Shown one piece after another: positions 46,747 to 55,760 of a DNA stretch of 64,000 nt. The stretch is from the NCBI RefSeq assembly GCF_010093185.1, contig NZ_PDWL01000001.1:186001-250000 (forward strand), read 5' to 3'. Position numbers and translations under genes: made by a program. The stretch comes from Pseudoxanthomonas jiangsuensis (GTDB taxonomy: Bacteria > Pseudomonadota > Gammaproteobacteria > Xanthomonadales > Xanthomonadaceae). The notes under the pieces are model-generated. The model was not told where the DNA came from. It searched no databases and was given only the letters and a program-made list of their open reading frames with translations. Numbering within the stretch: the first letter of the stretch is position 1; each line of letters begins with the position of its first letter.

Positions 46747-46965
46747 ATGAGCATCCTGAAAACCGTCGCCGTGGGCGTGCTCGGCTTCCTCGCCTATCAG
46801 GCCTGGCAGCGGCGCAAGGTCGGCACCGACGCGCATGCGCTGCCCGATACCGGTGGCCGCACCCCGCCGCATGGCGACACGATCCGCATCCACACCGACG
46901 AGATCGAGCCCTTGCCGCCGACCACGGCGCAATCCAGCCGCGGCTTCGGCGGCGACGACTACTGA
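46747..46965 (+). CDS. Small single-pass membrane protein, conserved hypothetical
   Basis: 72 residues. One N-terminal hydrophobic helix (MSILKTVAVGVLGFLAYQAW) and a polar tail rich in Asp, Thr and Pro. Start chosen at ATG 46747, ten bases after CGGAG; the longer open frame upstream is Arg/Pro-rich noise. I do not recognise a named family. A hairpin at 46980-47019 follows it. Confidence 0.6.
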   Translation: MSILKTVAVGVLGFLAYQAWQRRKVGTDAHALPDTGGRTPPHGDTIRIHTDEIEPLPPTTAQSSRGFGGDDY

Positions 46966-46979
46966 GGCGGCAGCGGTTC

Positions 46980-47019
46980 AGGCCCGCGCCATAGCCTGCA
47001 TTACGGCAGGCGCGGGCCT
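46980..47019. terminator. Hairpin between convergent small-protein and PNPOx-like genes
   Basis: AGGCCCGCGCC (46980-46990) pairs perfectly with GGCGCGGGCCT (47009-47019) across an 18-base loop that contains a further short stem. It lies 14 bases after one stop and 44 bases before the opposing stop, so it can end both transcripts. Confidence 0.6.
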
Positions 47020-47063
47020 GTTCATCCTGCTCATATCGTCCCCGCATGAAGCCCGGCGCCTGG

Positions 47064-47549
47064 TCATCCCAGGTCGACCTTGGCCACCTTGTCCCGGTAG
47101 TCCTTCTTGGGGTCGATGCCCACCAGCATCTTCACCCCGGCCAGCAGGTTGTTCTCGTTCAGCCACACCTCGCCCTGGTCGGGATCCAGCCGCAGCAGGG
47201 CCAGCTTGGGATCGTCCTTGCCCTCGTACCAGGCGGCCACGAACGGATTCCACAGGCGCTCGACCACGGTCCGGTCGGTGTCCACGCTCAGCTGGCCGCC
47301 GATGCTGGCGAACAGCGAATGGCCCTTGGCCGCGAACGCGGCGACCGCGCGCCGCGGCGTGGCCGCGTGGCGCACCAGCGCGTTGTCGGTCGCGGTGAAG
47401 AACCAGATCGGGCCGCGCGCCTCGTGTTCCAGCTGCGCGGTCATCGGCCGGGTATGGCCGTCCTCCAGCCCGTCCACGCCCAGCATCAGGGTCATGTCGG
47501 ACTTCAGGGCCTTCCAGAATTTCTGCTCGAGTTCGGCGGCATCGGCCAT
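47064..47549 (-). CDS. Pyridoxamine 5'-phosphate oxidase-like flavin-binding protein (general stress 26 type)
   Basis: 161 residues, a split-barrel fold. DMTLMLGVDGLEDGHTRPMTAQL and GPIWFFTATDNALVRHA are characteristic of the pyridoxamine 5'-phosphate oxidase-like family; YEGKDDPKLALLRLDPDQGEVWLNENN matches the C-terminal part of general-stress protein 26. Members bind FMN or FAD; the enzymatic role is unknown. Start chosen at ATG 47549, near the family start. The glycine-zipper protein gene lies upstream on the same strand. Confidence 0.84.
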   Translation of the reverse strand: MADAAELEQKFWKALKSDMTLMLGVDGLEDGHTRPMTAQLEHEARGPIWFFTATDNALVRHAATPRRAVAAFAAKGHSLFASIGGQLSVDTDRTVVERLWNPFVAAWYEGKDDPKLALLRLDPDQGEVWLNENNLLAGVKMLVGIDPKKDYRDKVAKVDLG

Positions 47550-47632
47550 GGCATCAGTCTCCGTGCGATCGTCCCGGTGGAGTTGCGCGGGCGGCCGCCG
47601 GGAACGCCGACCGCCCGCGCTCAGGTCCGCCT

Positions 47633-48010
47633 TCAGCGCCAGACGCGCTCGCAGCGGGTCTCGATCACGCGGTCGCCGCGGGCCTCCTGGCGGTCGCCCT
47701 GAACCTTGCGCCCGATCGCGCCGCCGGCGACCGCGCCGCCGACGGTAGCCAGCTTGCGGCCCTTGCCGTCGCCGATCTGGTTGCCGACCAGGCCGCCGAT
47801 GACCGCGCCGGCGGCGGTGCCGGCGACGCGGTTGGGGTCGCTGGAGGAACGCTGCACCTCCACCTTCTCGCATACCACCCGGCTGCCGTCGCTGAAACGG
47901 CGGCCCTCGTCTTCCGGGCCATAGTGCCGGCTGCTCTGCGCCTGGGCCATGGCCATGCCCAGCGCCAGCGGCACGCAGGCCAGGGCGGTGATCCTGTTCG
48001 AGGTCTTCAT
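47633..48010 (-). CDS. Glycine-zipper 2TM domain envelope protein
   Basis: 125 residues. Signal peptide (about 1-25, ALACVPLALGMAMAQA). The central segment GTAAGAVIGGLVGNQIGDGKGR plus VGGAVAGGAIG is a glycine zipper 2TM motif of the SlyB/17-kDa antigen superfamily. A conserved cysteine pair (near 48 and 121) flanks it. Such proteins sit in the outer membrane and affect envelope integrity. Ribosome binding site AAGGAGG is strong. Confidence 0.82.
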   Translation of the reverse strand: MKTSNRITALACVPLALGMAMAQAQSSRHYGPEDEGRRFSDGSRVVCEKVEVQRSSSDPNRVAGTAAGAVIGGLVGNQIGDGKGRKLATVGGAVAGGAIGRKVQGDRQEARGDRVIETRCERVWR

Positions 48011-48153
48011 CGTGGGCCTCCTTCTCGATCCGACAGGCCCGCAGGATTCCGCACGCTGCAACAAGCGCGGGTGAAAAACCGCATCCCCGCACGGCTGGGA
48101 TTCACGTTCGTGGCGCCGCTGCCAATGCCTCGCCTGGCGCCCGGAAAAGCGGG

Positions 48154-48630
48154 CTACGTCCTGCGCGAGCGGTGTTGCCACGCGACCAGGATCGCAGCGA
48201 TGGCTGCCAGGCCCGCGGTCGCCGCCCACTGCGCCACCGGCGCGGTCAGGAATGCCAGTCCGCCCTGAGCATCCGGATGCACGAACGCCACGTCGGCATA
48301 GACCAGCAGGCCGCCCATGCCGACGCAGGCGGCCCCGGCGGCGAACACCCGGCGCGCCACATTCCAACGCCGGAACAGGCGCGCGCCCAGCGCCAGCCCC
48401 GCGTACGGCGACAGCGCCCACAGCAGAAGGCCACCGAGCACGAGATAGCTCGATGCTTCGCGGTAGGCGTAGTTGTCGCCCCACGGCCGGGCCATGTGCA
48501 GACCCAACGCCAGGACCGCAGCGGCGCACAGGCCGAGCAGGACCTGCAGCGCCAATTGCCGCGGTGGATCGTCCGGCGGCGCGTGCATCAGTGCACCGTC
48601 ACCACCGCCCGAAGGGGATTCGAAGGCCAT
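48154..48630 (-). CDS. Hypothetical membrane protein, four helices
   Basis: 158 residues. Four predicted membrane helices (about 27-45, 62-80, 91-110 and 128-148) with a short polar N-terminus. No family recognised. An alternative start at Met15 (48588) would remove a Gly-rich leader. It lies immediately downstream of a SemiSWEET-type gene on the same strand; the two could be co-transcribed, but no functional tie is visible. Confidence 0.6.
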   Translation of the reverse strand: MAFESPSGGGDGALMHAPPDDPPRQLALQVLLGLCAAAVLALGLHMARPWGDNYAYREASSYLVLGGLLLWALSPYAGLALGARLFRRWNVARRVFAAGAACVGMGGLLVYADVAFVHPDAQGGLAFLTAPVAQWAATAGLAAIAAILVAWQHRSRRT

Positions 48631-48639
48631 GGCGGCAGT

Positions 48640-48897
48640 CTACGCCCGTCCTCGCCTGCGCCAGCTGATCCACTGCCCCACCAGGGCCGTCAGCAGAAGA
48701 CAGCTGTTGGTGACGATGAACACCCAGTTGCCGACCAGCACCGAATACACGACGAACAGCAGCGACGCGGTGGCCTGGCCCAGGAACAGCCAGGTCGATA
48801 CGCCTTCGGCGTCCGGATCGCGTGCCTGCTTGACGATCTGGCGGACGAGGGTGGCCAGCAGGACGGCCGAGGCGGCCCAGCCGATCAGGTCTTCCAT
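48640..48897 (-). CDS. SemiSWEET-type sugar transporter (PQ-loop family)
   Basis: 85 residues forming one triple-helix bundle (helices about 4-22, 36-56 and 61-80), the size of bacterial SemiSWEETs, which dimerise to make a sugar pore. The ATLVRQIVKQARDPDAEGVSTWLFLG segment corresponds to the PQ-loop region, and the conserved Asn in VFIVTNSCLLL fits the third helix. Start ATG 48897 follows GAGGAAC. The substrate (glucose or sucrose in family members) is inferred only. It is upstream of a four-helix hypothetical membrane protein. Confidence 0.78.
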   Translation of the reverse strand: MEDLIGWAASAVLLATLVRQIVKQARDPDAEGVSTWLFLGQATASLLFVVYSVLVGNWVFIVTNSCLLLTALVGQWISWRRRGRA

Positions 48898-49115
48898 GCA
48901 TGTTCCTCGCTCGCTCTCATGGCCGGTGCCCGATGCGGCATGTCCGGGACGCCGCTGCTGCATGGAGCATCGCCGGCACTCGCTGCAACGCGGCGTGAAT
49001 CCCGGTGTGAATCGCGGCGCTCCTTCACCGGGCACCGCCACGCCACGACATCGCCGTGACGCCACTCCGGAGACGATGCCAGCCCGAACGCCACGTCCTG
49101 ATCCGGAGTCCCGCC

Positions 49116-49400
49116 ATGCGCATCCGGCGCCGCCTCGTCCACCCCAAGCCCCTGGTCGCCTTCCGCCCGGCGCTCAGGCCTTCCGTCCCCACGCCGGCGC
49201 TGGTGGACCTGCCGGGGCAGCATCCACCGCGCAGGCGGCCGCGCGCGGTCGCCGCGTTGGAGAGGCGCTACACCTATACGCCGCGGCGGATCCTGATCGC
49301 GTTCGCAATCCTCGCCGCCGCATTCGTCCTGGCGATGGCCTGGACCTTCGTCAGCGCGCCGGACACGCCAGGGCCGTATGCAGGCGCCGGTCCTGGCTAG
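49116..49400 (+). CDS. Small hypothetical protein with one membrane helix
   Basis: 94 residues. Basic, Pro-rich N-terminal half (1-55), one strong hydrophobic helix (about 60-78, ILIAFAILAAAFVLAMAWTFV) and a short tail. Start ATG follows CCGGAG. Third codon positions are GC-biased as in neighbours. No family recognised; moderate confidence that it is expressed. Confidence 0.5.
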   Translation: MRIRRRLVHPKPLVAFRPALRPSVPTPALVDLPGQHPPRRRPRAVAALERRYTYTPRRILIAFAILAAAFVLAMAWTFVSAPDTPGPYAGAGPG

Positions 49401-49486
49401 GCGAGCCGACTGGAACACCCAGCGTCGGCCTGGCCAGTGAGCGGAACCGCACCGCGGACGCGACGTGGCCACGGCTCGACGCATGG

Positions 49487-49879
49487 TCAGGCGTTCGTCG
49501 CGGCCTTCTGCTCCGGCGTCTCGGTGTGCGCGCATGCCAGCCACTGGCCGCCTTTCCTCACCCAGGTGGTGGTGTCGTATACGACCATCTCGTGGCTCTT
49601 GCCGTCCATCGAGAACGACTGCCTGGCCTTGAAGGTGGCGACGGCCACGTCCGGCAGGGGAAAGATCACCCGCTCCTCGGACAGCTCGAACGAGGTGATC
49701 CGGGCGTTTCCGGACAGCGCCATCGCCCTGTACTCGTCGGGACCGAAATGATGGATGCCCCAGCCACTGACCGACGTCGACTCTTCGTCCAGGAGGGCCA
49801 CGGCGGCATCGACGTCCATGTCCCGCATGGACCGCCAGAACCTGCGTTCCAGCTCCATGATCTCGTCGTGCGTAGCCAT
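49487..49879 (-). CDS. Nuclear transport factor 2-like (SnoaL/DUF4440) protein
   Basis: 130 residues, an NTF2-like cone fold: ELERRFWRSMRDMDVDAAVALLDEEST followed by FGPDEYRAMAL, ARITSFELSEERV and TTWVRKGGQWLACAHTETPE. These are the helices and strands of DUF4440/SnoaL-type proteins. Enzymatic role unknown; many act as small isomerases or stress proteins. Start ATG 49879 with GAGGTG upstream. It lies downstream of the alpha/beta hydrolase gene, 80 bases apart, same strand. Confidence 0.78.
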   Translation of the reverse strand: MATHDEIMELERRFWRSMRDMDVDAAVALLDEESTSVSGWGIHHFGPDEYRAMALSGNARITSFELSEERVIFPLPDVAVATFKARQSFSMDGKSHEMVVYDTTTWVRKGGQWLACAHTETPEQKAATNA

Positions 49880-49959
49880 CGGCACACCTCGCGCTCGGAA
49901 GGGAAGCCGAATGTCGCATGCAGGGCGTATCGCCTGTGTCATCGGCAACAAGCCCTGCG

Positions 49960-51075
49960 TCAACGCCCGCGCAACGTCTCCAGGGCCGTCGCCACCGTCT
50001 CCGGCGGGAAGCGGCAGTGGCCTTCGCCGACCCCGGGCAGCGTGCGCACCCGCGCACCGCGGCCGCCCGCCTCGGCCAGTGCCGCATAGCCTCGGCTGAA
50101 GGACGCGGTGACGATGGGATCGACCGCGTTCGGCTGCAGCACCACCGGCACCGGCGCGGCCCCGGTCAGCGCGCCGGTGCGGCGGACGTAGGCGAGCGCG
50201 GCCGGGTCGGCCACGTAGCGGCGGATGCGCACACCCAGCGCGGCCTCGTCGCCGTCGGTGCCGCCGGCGCCGGTGGTGCTCGCGACCGGGAATCCGCCGG
50301 CGCGGGTCGCCAGTTCGCGCAGCGCCACGTAGTACAGCCACAGCGATGAGGCAGCATCGGCGCGGGGAAGGTCGAAGCGTCGGGAGAACGCCGCCGCGCG
50401 CGCCTCGTCGGCGGCCAGCGCCGCCTCGATCGCATCGCCGTCGGGCATGTCCGGCAGCGCCGCATCCGCCAGCCCGCCCGGCGCCTGCGGCAGCACCCCC
50501 GGGTACAGCGCATCGAACGCCGCCAGCGGCGCAAGCGCGGCGCGCGCGAACATCGTCTCGGTCGGCGTCGCTACTGCGCACATGGCGACCACGCCGTCCC
50601 ATCCACGCGGATGCCGCTCCGCGCTGGCCAGCGCGACCAGCCCGCCCATCGACCAGCCGACCAGCCAGCTCCGGCGCGGCGCGCCATGGCGCGCGACGAA
50701 GTGCGCGCGCAGCCGCTCCGTGTCGGCGACGGCCTCGGCGATCGCCCAGCCCTGGGCCGAGTAGTCGCTGGATGCCACCGCGAAGCCGCGATCCAGCAAG
50801 GGCTGCATGCCGCCGGGCACCTCCATCGGCCGCGCGGGCGAGCCGGCGACCACGTAGCCGTGTGCGTTGACCACCAGTTCCCCGTTCCAGTCCGTGGGGA
50901 TGTCGATGCGGTACGGCGCCCCCTCGAGCGTGCCGGTGTCCACGACCGGGCCCACCCGCGCCGCCTGCGCAACGGATGCCGTCGCGGCGGCCGATGGTCC
51001 GCCCCCCATGGCGTTGCAGGCGGCGAGCACCGCCGCCGACAGCACGACCGCGAACCCGCGAACCGACATGCGCAT
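49960..51075 (-). CDS. Alpha/beta hydrolase lipoprotein
   Basis: 371 residues. Signal sequence with lipobox LAAC (Cys18) predicts envelope anchoring. The hydrolase core has NAHGYV, the nucleophile elbow GWSMGG (Ser) and a C-terminal catalytic His in GEGHCRFPP; the acid Asp is in PNAVDPIV. The start is chosen at the ATG correctly spaced from AGGAG; in-frame ATGs two codons on either side are alternatives. Substrate unknown. Same strand as the large hypothetical protein upstream, with 101 bases between them. Confidence 0.78.
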   Translation of the reverse strand: MRMSVRGFAVVLSAAVLAACNAMGGGPSAAATASVAQAARVGPVVDTGTLEGAPYRIDIPTDWNGELVVNAHGYVVAGSPARPMEVPGGMQPLLDRGFAVASSDYSAQGWAIAEAVADTERLRAHFVARHGAPRRSWLVGWSMGGLVALASAERHPRGWDGVVAMCAVATPTETMFARAALAPLAAFDALYPGVLPQAPGGLADAALPDMPDGDAIEAALAADEARAAAFSRRFDLPRADAASSLWLYYVALRELATRAGGFPVASTTGAGGTDGDEAALGVRIRRYVADPAALAYVRRTGALTGAAPVPVVLQPNAVDPIVTASFSRGYAALAEAGGRGARVRTLPGVGEGHCRFPPETVATALETLRGR

Positions 51076-51176
51076 GTCCATCTCCTGGCGTGGTGGGTGT
51101 ATTCCGCAGGAACGCTGCCGGCAGTGCAACCGGCCTGGCGCCCGCGCCACAGCCGACATGCCGCGCTGGTTCCGGA

Positions 51177-53318
51177 TCATCCGCCCTCGCCCAGCGCTTG
51201 GCGGAACCGCGGGTCTTCGCGGTAGCCCTGGAAGTCCGCGTCGGCGATGAACTGCGACGCCGGCTTGCCCAGCCGGCGCGCGGCGACCACCGCCTGCAGC
51301 ATGCGCCCGGTGTCGCCCTCGAGCGCGTAGAGGCAGGCCAGGTTGTACGCCAGCGTGGCGTTGGTCTGCGCGGCCGGATCGAAGTCGGGGCCGATCAGGG
51401 TCGCCATCACCGCATCCACCAGGTCGCGTTCGGTCGGCTGCCTGATCGCGAACGCCAGGGTCTGGCTGGCGATCACGCCGATGTTGTAGCCCACGCTCGG
51501 GTCCGGGTGCGCCGATGCATGGGGATGCACCTGCGCCAGGTAGTGGCGGACCAGGCGCGAGGATGAGGCGGTGTTGCCGGCCACGTTCGATGCGTTGACC
51601 AGCTCGGCGTACGCGGCGGTGACCGCCGGGGTGAAGTCGTCCGCCCGCTCGGGATCCTGCGCCAGCGCAGCGGCCTGGCGCAGGAACTCGTCCAGCGCGG
51701 TGTCATCGCCGCCAGCGGCAGCGGCGACATTGGCGCGCAGCTGATCGTGGCGGCTCGGCGTGCCCTGGTAGTAGGGACGGAATGCCGGCCGGCGCAGCAC
51801 CTCCAGGCGTGCCCCGGGCAGCGGCCGCTCGCGCCCGGCCTCGCGCAGCAACACCTGCATGCGCGAGGTCGGCGCGTAGAGGTCGGGCACGCGCAGCACC
51901 AGCTCGCGCGGGCCGGCAGCCGGCGCCGACAGCAGCTCGCGCACCTGCGGATGGTCCAGGTCCACGCGCAGGTCGGCGCGTTCCTCCGGATCGCCCGGCG
52001 AGCCCCAGGTCACGGTCATGGCCCGCGGCAGCGCGTACAGGTCCGGCTGCACCGGTTCGACCACCACCTGGGGCACGGTGTCGATGGCCAGTCGCGGCGG
52101 TGGCGGCCGCAGCCAGCGCTCGACCCGGCGGCCGTCGGCGAACTCGACCGTGGCGGTGACCGGGTCGTAGCGGGTCGGCTCGCCCTCGAAGCGCGGCTGC
52201 CAAGCCGGCAGCTGGCGCTGCGCGGCGGGCGCCTCGCCGGTGCCACGCGGGCGGACCACGTACAGGCCGATGTCGTCCCGGTAGTACTCCAGCAATTCGC
52301 GCTCGCCCGGGTGCTCCATGTAGCCGCGCATGTGCACGCTGAACCAAGGGCTCGCCCCGGGCATCGCCCGCGCCGGTTCCCACCAGCGCATGTTGCGCAG
52401 GAATTCGTAATCGCCGTCCACGCGCGGGACGAAGGCCTTGAACTTCACCGTCTCGCCGCCCACGTCCAGCTGCACGTGGGCGTCGCCGAACCAGTAGCGG
52501 CCCGGCCCTCCGCCCGGCACGCCCATGCCCTTGAGCACCGTGCCGACGGTGGCATGCAGCAGCTGCCCGGACACGCCTTCCTCCAGGTGGTACTTGCGGC
52601 GGTCGAAGCCGGCCACGCGCAGCCGCGGTGGCAGGTCGCCGTAGCTGCGCGAGAAACTCTCCGGTTCGACCTCCACCAGCGCCTCGGCCTGCGGCGCATA
52701 GTCCTCCAGGCAGGTGGCATGCCAGCCGAGGGCTTCGTCGGAATGGCTGCGCTGCCGGCACCAGGTGTCCACCTGCTCGCGGTAGGGATCGATGCGCAGC
52801 TTCCAGGCGCGACCCTCGGTCCACAGCCAGGCCCAGGCATGGGCATCGTCGCGGCCGAACGCCACCACCTGCGCGCGGTCGAGCTCGGCCTCCAGTTCCT
52901 TCCTCGACAGCCCGCTGCCATCGACCGCGGGCGCATAGGCCCGGCGTTCGTGCTCGCCGGTGAACACCCAGTCCACGTAGCCCTCCGGGCCGAAGGCGAT
53001 GCCGGACACGTGCATGTGCGCCGGCTCGTCCAGGGTGTCCAGCAGCAGGCCGTCCGCGCTGAACTTCCACAGGGTACCGCCGGCGGCGGCGATCACCTGC
53101 CCGGTGGAGGGCACGGCGAACAGGCCGTCCACGTGCCCGTGCAGCAGCTTGCGCACCTCCAGGCGCGCCGAGGCCGCGGTGTTATCCGACAGGCGCGGAT
53201 AGGCCGGGTCGGACCGGGCGGCGAACAGGGGCGAGAGCAGGCTCGGCATCAGGAACAGGCCCGCGGCCGCCGTCACCAGGACGATGGCCGCGCGTTGGGG
53301 GGATAGGCGTGGACGCAT
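51177..53318 (-). CDS. Large secreted or membrane-anchored hypothetical protein
   Basis: 713 residues. One N-terminal hydrophobic segment (about 10-30) acts as anchor or signal peptide. The remainder is soluble: an N-terminal part (about 45-150) with beta-propeller-like phrases (VPSTGQVIAAAGGTLWKFSADG, IAFGPEGYVDWVFTGEH), a middle beta-rich part and a helical C-terminal part (about 520-713) with TPR-like repeats ending ADADFQGYREDPRFRQAL. I do not recognise a named family. Start ATG 53318 is the first that gives the hydrophobic segment. It is followed by the lipoprotein hydrolase gene. Confidence 0.72.
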   Translation of the reverse strand: MRPRLSPQRAAIVLVTAAAGLFLMPSLLSPLFAARSDPAYPRLSDNTAASARLEVRKLLHGHVDGLFAVPSTGQVIAAAGGTLWKFSADGLLLDTLDEPAHMHVSGIAFGPEGYVDWVFTGEHERRAYAPAVDGSGLSRKELEAELDRAQVVAFGRDDAHAWAWLWTEGRAWKLRIDPYREQVDTWCRQRSHSDEALGWHATCLEDYAPQAEALVEVEPESFSRSYGDLPPRLRVAGFDRRKYHLEEGVSGQLLHATVGTVLKGMGVPGGGPGRYWFGDAHVQLDVGGETVKFKAFVPRVDGDYEFLRNMRWWEPARAMPGASPWFSVHMRGYMEHPGERELLEYYRDDIGLYVVRPRGTGEAPAAQRQLPAWQPRFEGEPTRYDPVTATVEFADGRRVERWLRPPPPRLAIDTVPQVVVEPVQPDLYALPRAMTVTWGSPGDPEERADLRVDLDHPQVRELLSAPAAGPRELVLRVPDLYAPTSRMQVLLREAGRERPLPGARLEVLRRPAFRPYYQGTPSRHDQLRANVAAAAGGDDTALDEFLRQAAALAQDPERADDFTPAVTAAYAELVNASNVAGNTASSSRLVRHYLAQVHPHASAHPDPSVGYNIGVIASQTLAFAIRQPTERDLVDAVMATLIGPDFDPAAQTNATLAYNLACLYALEGDTGRMLQAVVAARRLGKPASQFIADADFQGYREDPRFRQALGEGG

Positions 53319-53521
53319 GGCCGCGGCAGGATGCGGGAGCGGCGGCGTGTTCGACAAGCGAAGGTAACAGCGGAAAGGAAGGCGGCGGAATTTCGGTCGG
53401 CGCACGTGCCGCGTCGCCCGGTCGCCGCATCGGGCGACCCGGAGGTGGTGATGCGCATGACTGCGGACAGCGCCATCGCGCGGTATCCCCGGGACCGCTG
53501 GAAACCGCTGGGGGCCGCCCG

Positions 53522-53875
53522 CTACTCGGCTGCCCCGATGAGCCGGTTGAAGGCCTGCGGATCGGCCACGACGTAGGTCGGCTGGAGATTGTGGGCCAGC
53601 AGCGCGACCCGGCCCGAGGTGTAGTAGAGGTGGCGGCGGCTGCCGCGCGGGCCGTGGATATCGAGCTTGTAGTGCGTCCCGCCCGCGTCCTGGGCCGAGC
53701 CGGCGACCTTGCGGCGGGCCTGCCACATGCGCCCGAAGGATTCGCATTCGGCCGCGGAAAGCACCTTGACCTGCACGAACGCCGCGTCGAGCACGACGAC
53801 CGCGACCACCGGCTCCGCCTGCGGCGCGGAGGACACGCCCAACAGGGCGATCAGCGAGGCGAGCAGCGTACGCAT
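53522..53875 (-). CDS. Small secreted hypothetical protein
   Basis: 117 residues. Cleavable signal peptide (about 1-19, ASLIALLGVSSAPQA). The mature domain has charged helices and one cysteine (ECESFGRMW). No recognised family. Start ATG 53875 is preceded by CCGGAG. It belongs to a run of envelope proteins of unknown function between 49960 and 56252. Confidence 0.62.
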   Translation of the reverse strand: MRTLLASLIALLGVSSAPQAEPVVAVVVLDAAFVQVKVLSAAECESFGRMWQARRKVAGSAQDAGGTHYKLDIHGPRGSRRHLYYTSGRVALLAHNLQPTYVVADPQAFNRLIGAAE

Positions 53876-53956
53876 GGAAGGCTCCGGTCCCGGGGGCAGC
53901 ACCCGGCTACTGTGCACCGGAACGGAGCCGGGTTCACCCCGCGCGGCTGCCCGGCG

Positions 53957-54553
53957 TCAGCCCAGGTCGAACGCCCAGTCCCGCAGCTCGCCGCCGATCT
54001 CCTCCTGGCCGGACGCGCGCAGGCGCACCCGTTCGCCGCGGAGCTCGAGCAGCTCCACGCCGTGGTTCTGGCCGGAGCGGTTGATGTTGTCGGTATGGTT
54101 GGGCACGGCGATGCCCGAGGCCATCACGTAGAAGTGGCTGACCTGGGCGGCGGCCACCTCGCCCTCGGTGCGGAGCTCGATCAGCACGAACGGATAGCGG
54201 TCGGCGTACTGCGCCGTGCGCTTGGACAGCAGCGACAGGCCCGGCCACGACTCGCCCAGCACGGTCGCCTGCTCGTCGGCCGTGAGCACGTCGGGCGTGA
54301 GCAGCAGCCGCAGCTTGCCGTCCTGGTCCGGCAGGCGCAGCGCATGGGTGAAGGCGACGGTGGTCCCGGCGAGGGTGTAGTGGCCGATGGCGGCGGCCGC
54401 GGCTTCCGGCCCGGCCGCGGCCGACGGCGCCGGCTGCGTCGGGGCGAGGCCGGCATCCGCCACCGGCGCCGCGTCGGACGCATCGCGGCCCTGGCAGGCC
54501 CCGAGCAGCAATACGGAGGCGATCAGGCAGAGCCGCTGGAACGCGTGGTGCAT
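53957..54553 (-). CDS. Hypothetical lipoprotein
   Basis: 198 residues. Lipobox LGAC (Cys20), an Ala/Pro-rich linker (about 28-55), then a mixed alpha/beta domain (HYTLAGTTVAFTHALRLPD, SHFYVMASGIAVPNHTDN). No named family recognised. Start chosen at ATG 54553, which gives a proper signal peptide. Divergent from the next lipoprotein gene, the two starts being 163 bases apart. Confidence 0.65.
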   Translation of the reverse strand: MHHAFQRLCLIASVLLLGACQGRDASDAAPVADAGLAPTQPAPSAAAGPEAAAAAIGHYTLAGTTVAFTHALRLPDQDGKLRLLLTPDVLTADEQATVLGESWPGLSLLSKRTAQYADRYPFVLIELRTEGEVAAAQVSHFYVMASGIAVPNHTDNINRSGQNHGVELLELRGERVRLRASGQEEIGGELRDWAFDLG

Positions 54554-54716
54554 GGTGTTTTCCCTGGGTGGATGTTGGCTTCCGTGCCGGCGATCCGTGA
54601 CGCCGCGCACCGCTGGGCAATGATCGCCCGGGAACCGGATCGACTTCCACCCCCAGCACGCATTCGGGTCCCATGCGCGGGCAAGTACACTCTAGCCCCG
54701 GTTTCCGCTCACCAGG

Positions 54717-55619
54717 ATGTCCACGATGCCGCATGGATGCCACTCCGGTTGCACGCTCGCCTTCGCCCTTCTGCTGTCCGCGTGCGCGCCTACCGACAGC
54801 CCCGCCGATGACCAGGACAACGCGGGGGCCGAGCAAGGCGCGTTCGACCGCGTATGCGCCACCCTGGACGGCAGTACCGGCGAGCCATTGCCCGACGGCT
54901 ACCTGGCGCAGCTGGAGGGCGAATTCCAGCTGCACGCGCAGCGCGAGGAAGGAGCGGCCGGCAGCATCCACCACCTGGTCGCCGAGGCGGAGATCGAGGG
55001 CCGCTTCCGCCAGCTGGTCTGCGTGCGCGAACGCTACGGCAACACCCAGTACGACCTGCATCGCGCAGGAGCCGAAGGCTCGGTACGGCTGCCCGGCGAC
55101 TCGAGCGGCCACGCACGGATCCACGGCCGGAGCATGCTGGGCGCCGACGACGCCACCGTCGAGGGCACCATCGACTACGCCGGACCGCTGGACACCGTGT
55201 GGGTCGATACCGTGCCCGAACGCCATGAAGCCGACGATCCGTTCTGCATCGCACTCGTCTACCAGGGCCCGCTGACCGGGTCCGGAAAGGAAGTGGCGCG
55301 CAAAGGAGGCCAACAGGCCGTCCATCCCCTCGGCCCGGAGCACTTCGTGGGCCAGCCCACCGTCATCTGGGCGCGCGAGGTGGACGGCGGTGTCCAGATC
55401 GAGAACTACGGCTTCACCCTGTGTACCGGCGAGGCGGAGCCCGACTCCAACGTGGTGCCCGGCCTGCAGCGCGGCAAGGACGGCCGCAGCTGGAGCCGGA
55501 GCGGCCAATGGACAGGCCATCCTGCCGGGAAGGTCGAGCGGCGCAGCGTGGACTTCAAGCTGCGCCTGGTACCGCCGACGCTGGAGCCCCGCGGTGAGGC
55601 CGGGGATCCGGAGGCCTGA
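54717..55619 (+). CDS. Hypothetical lipoprotein
   Basis: 300 residues. Lipobox LSAC (Cys23) after a hydrophobic stretch; mature protein is acidic with a few Cys and a central domain resembling beta-sandwich repeats. No family recognised. The start is either ATG 54717 or 54726; both keep the signal peptide. Convergent with the following secreted-protein gene; the gap between them contains the first copy of a dispersed repeat (55665-55759). Confidence 0.65.
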   Translation: MSTMPHGCHSGCTLAFALLLSACAPTDSPADDQDNAGAEQGAFDRVCATLDGSTGEPLPDGYLAQLEGEFQLHAQREEGAAGSIHHLVAEAEIEGRFRQLVCVRERYGNTQYDLHRAGAEGSVRLPGDSSGHARIHGRSMLGADDATVEGTIDYAGPLDTVWVDTVPERHEADDPFCIALVYQGPLTGSGKEVARKGGQQAVHPLGPEHFVGQPTVIWAREVDGGVQIENYGFTLCTGEAEPDSNVVPGLQRGKDGRSWSRSGQWTGHPAGKVERRSVDFKLRLVPPTLEPRGEAGDPEA

Positions 55620-55664
55620 GCGCCCGCGGCGGGATCAGTCCATCCGCCGGTCACGCGCGTTTCG

Positions 55665-55759
55665 CACCATCGTCGGAGCCAAGGCCCGGCGCTTCGCCGC
55701 AGCACGTCCAGCCCACCGATCGCCAGGCCCACCCTCATCCAGGAAGTGAACCTGGCCCC
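55665..55759 (+). repeat. Dispersed repeat, copy 1
   Basis: Bases 55665-55703 match 56481-56519 at 31 of 39 positions, and a GAAGTGAACCTGGCCCC core follows at 55743-55759. Lies between two convergent genes for envelope proteins. The second copy is in the same orientation and the third core (58022-58038) is inverted. Confidence 0.65.
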
Positions 55760-55760
55760 G

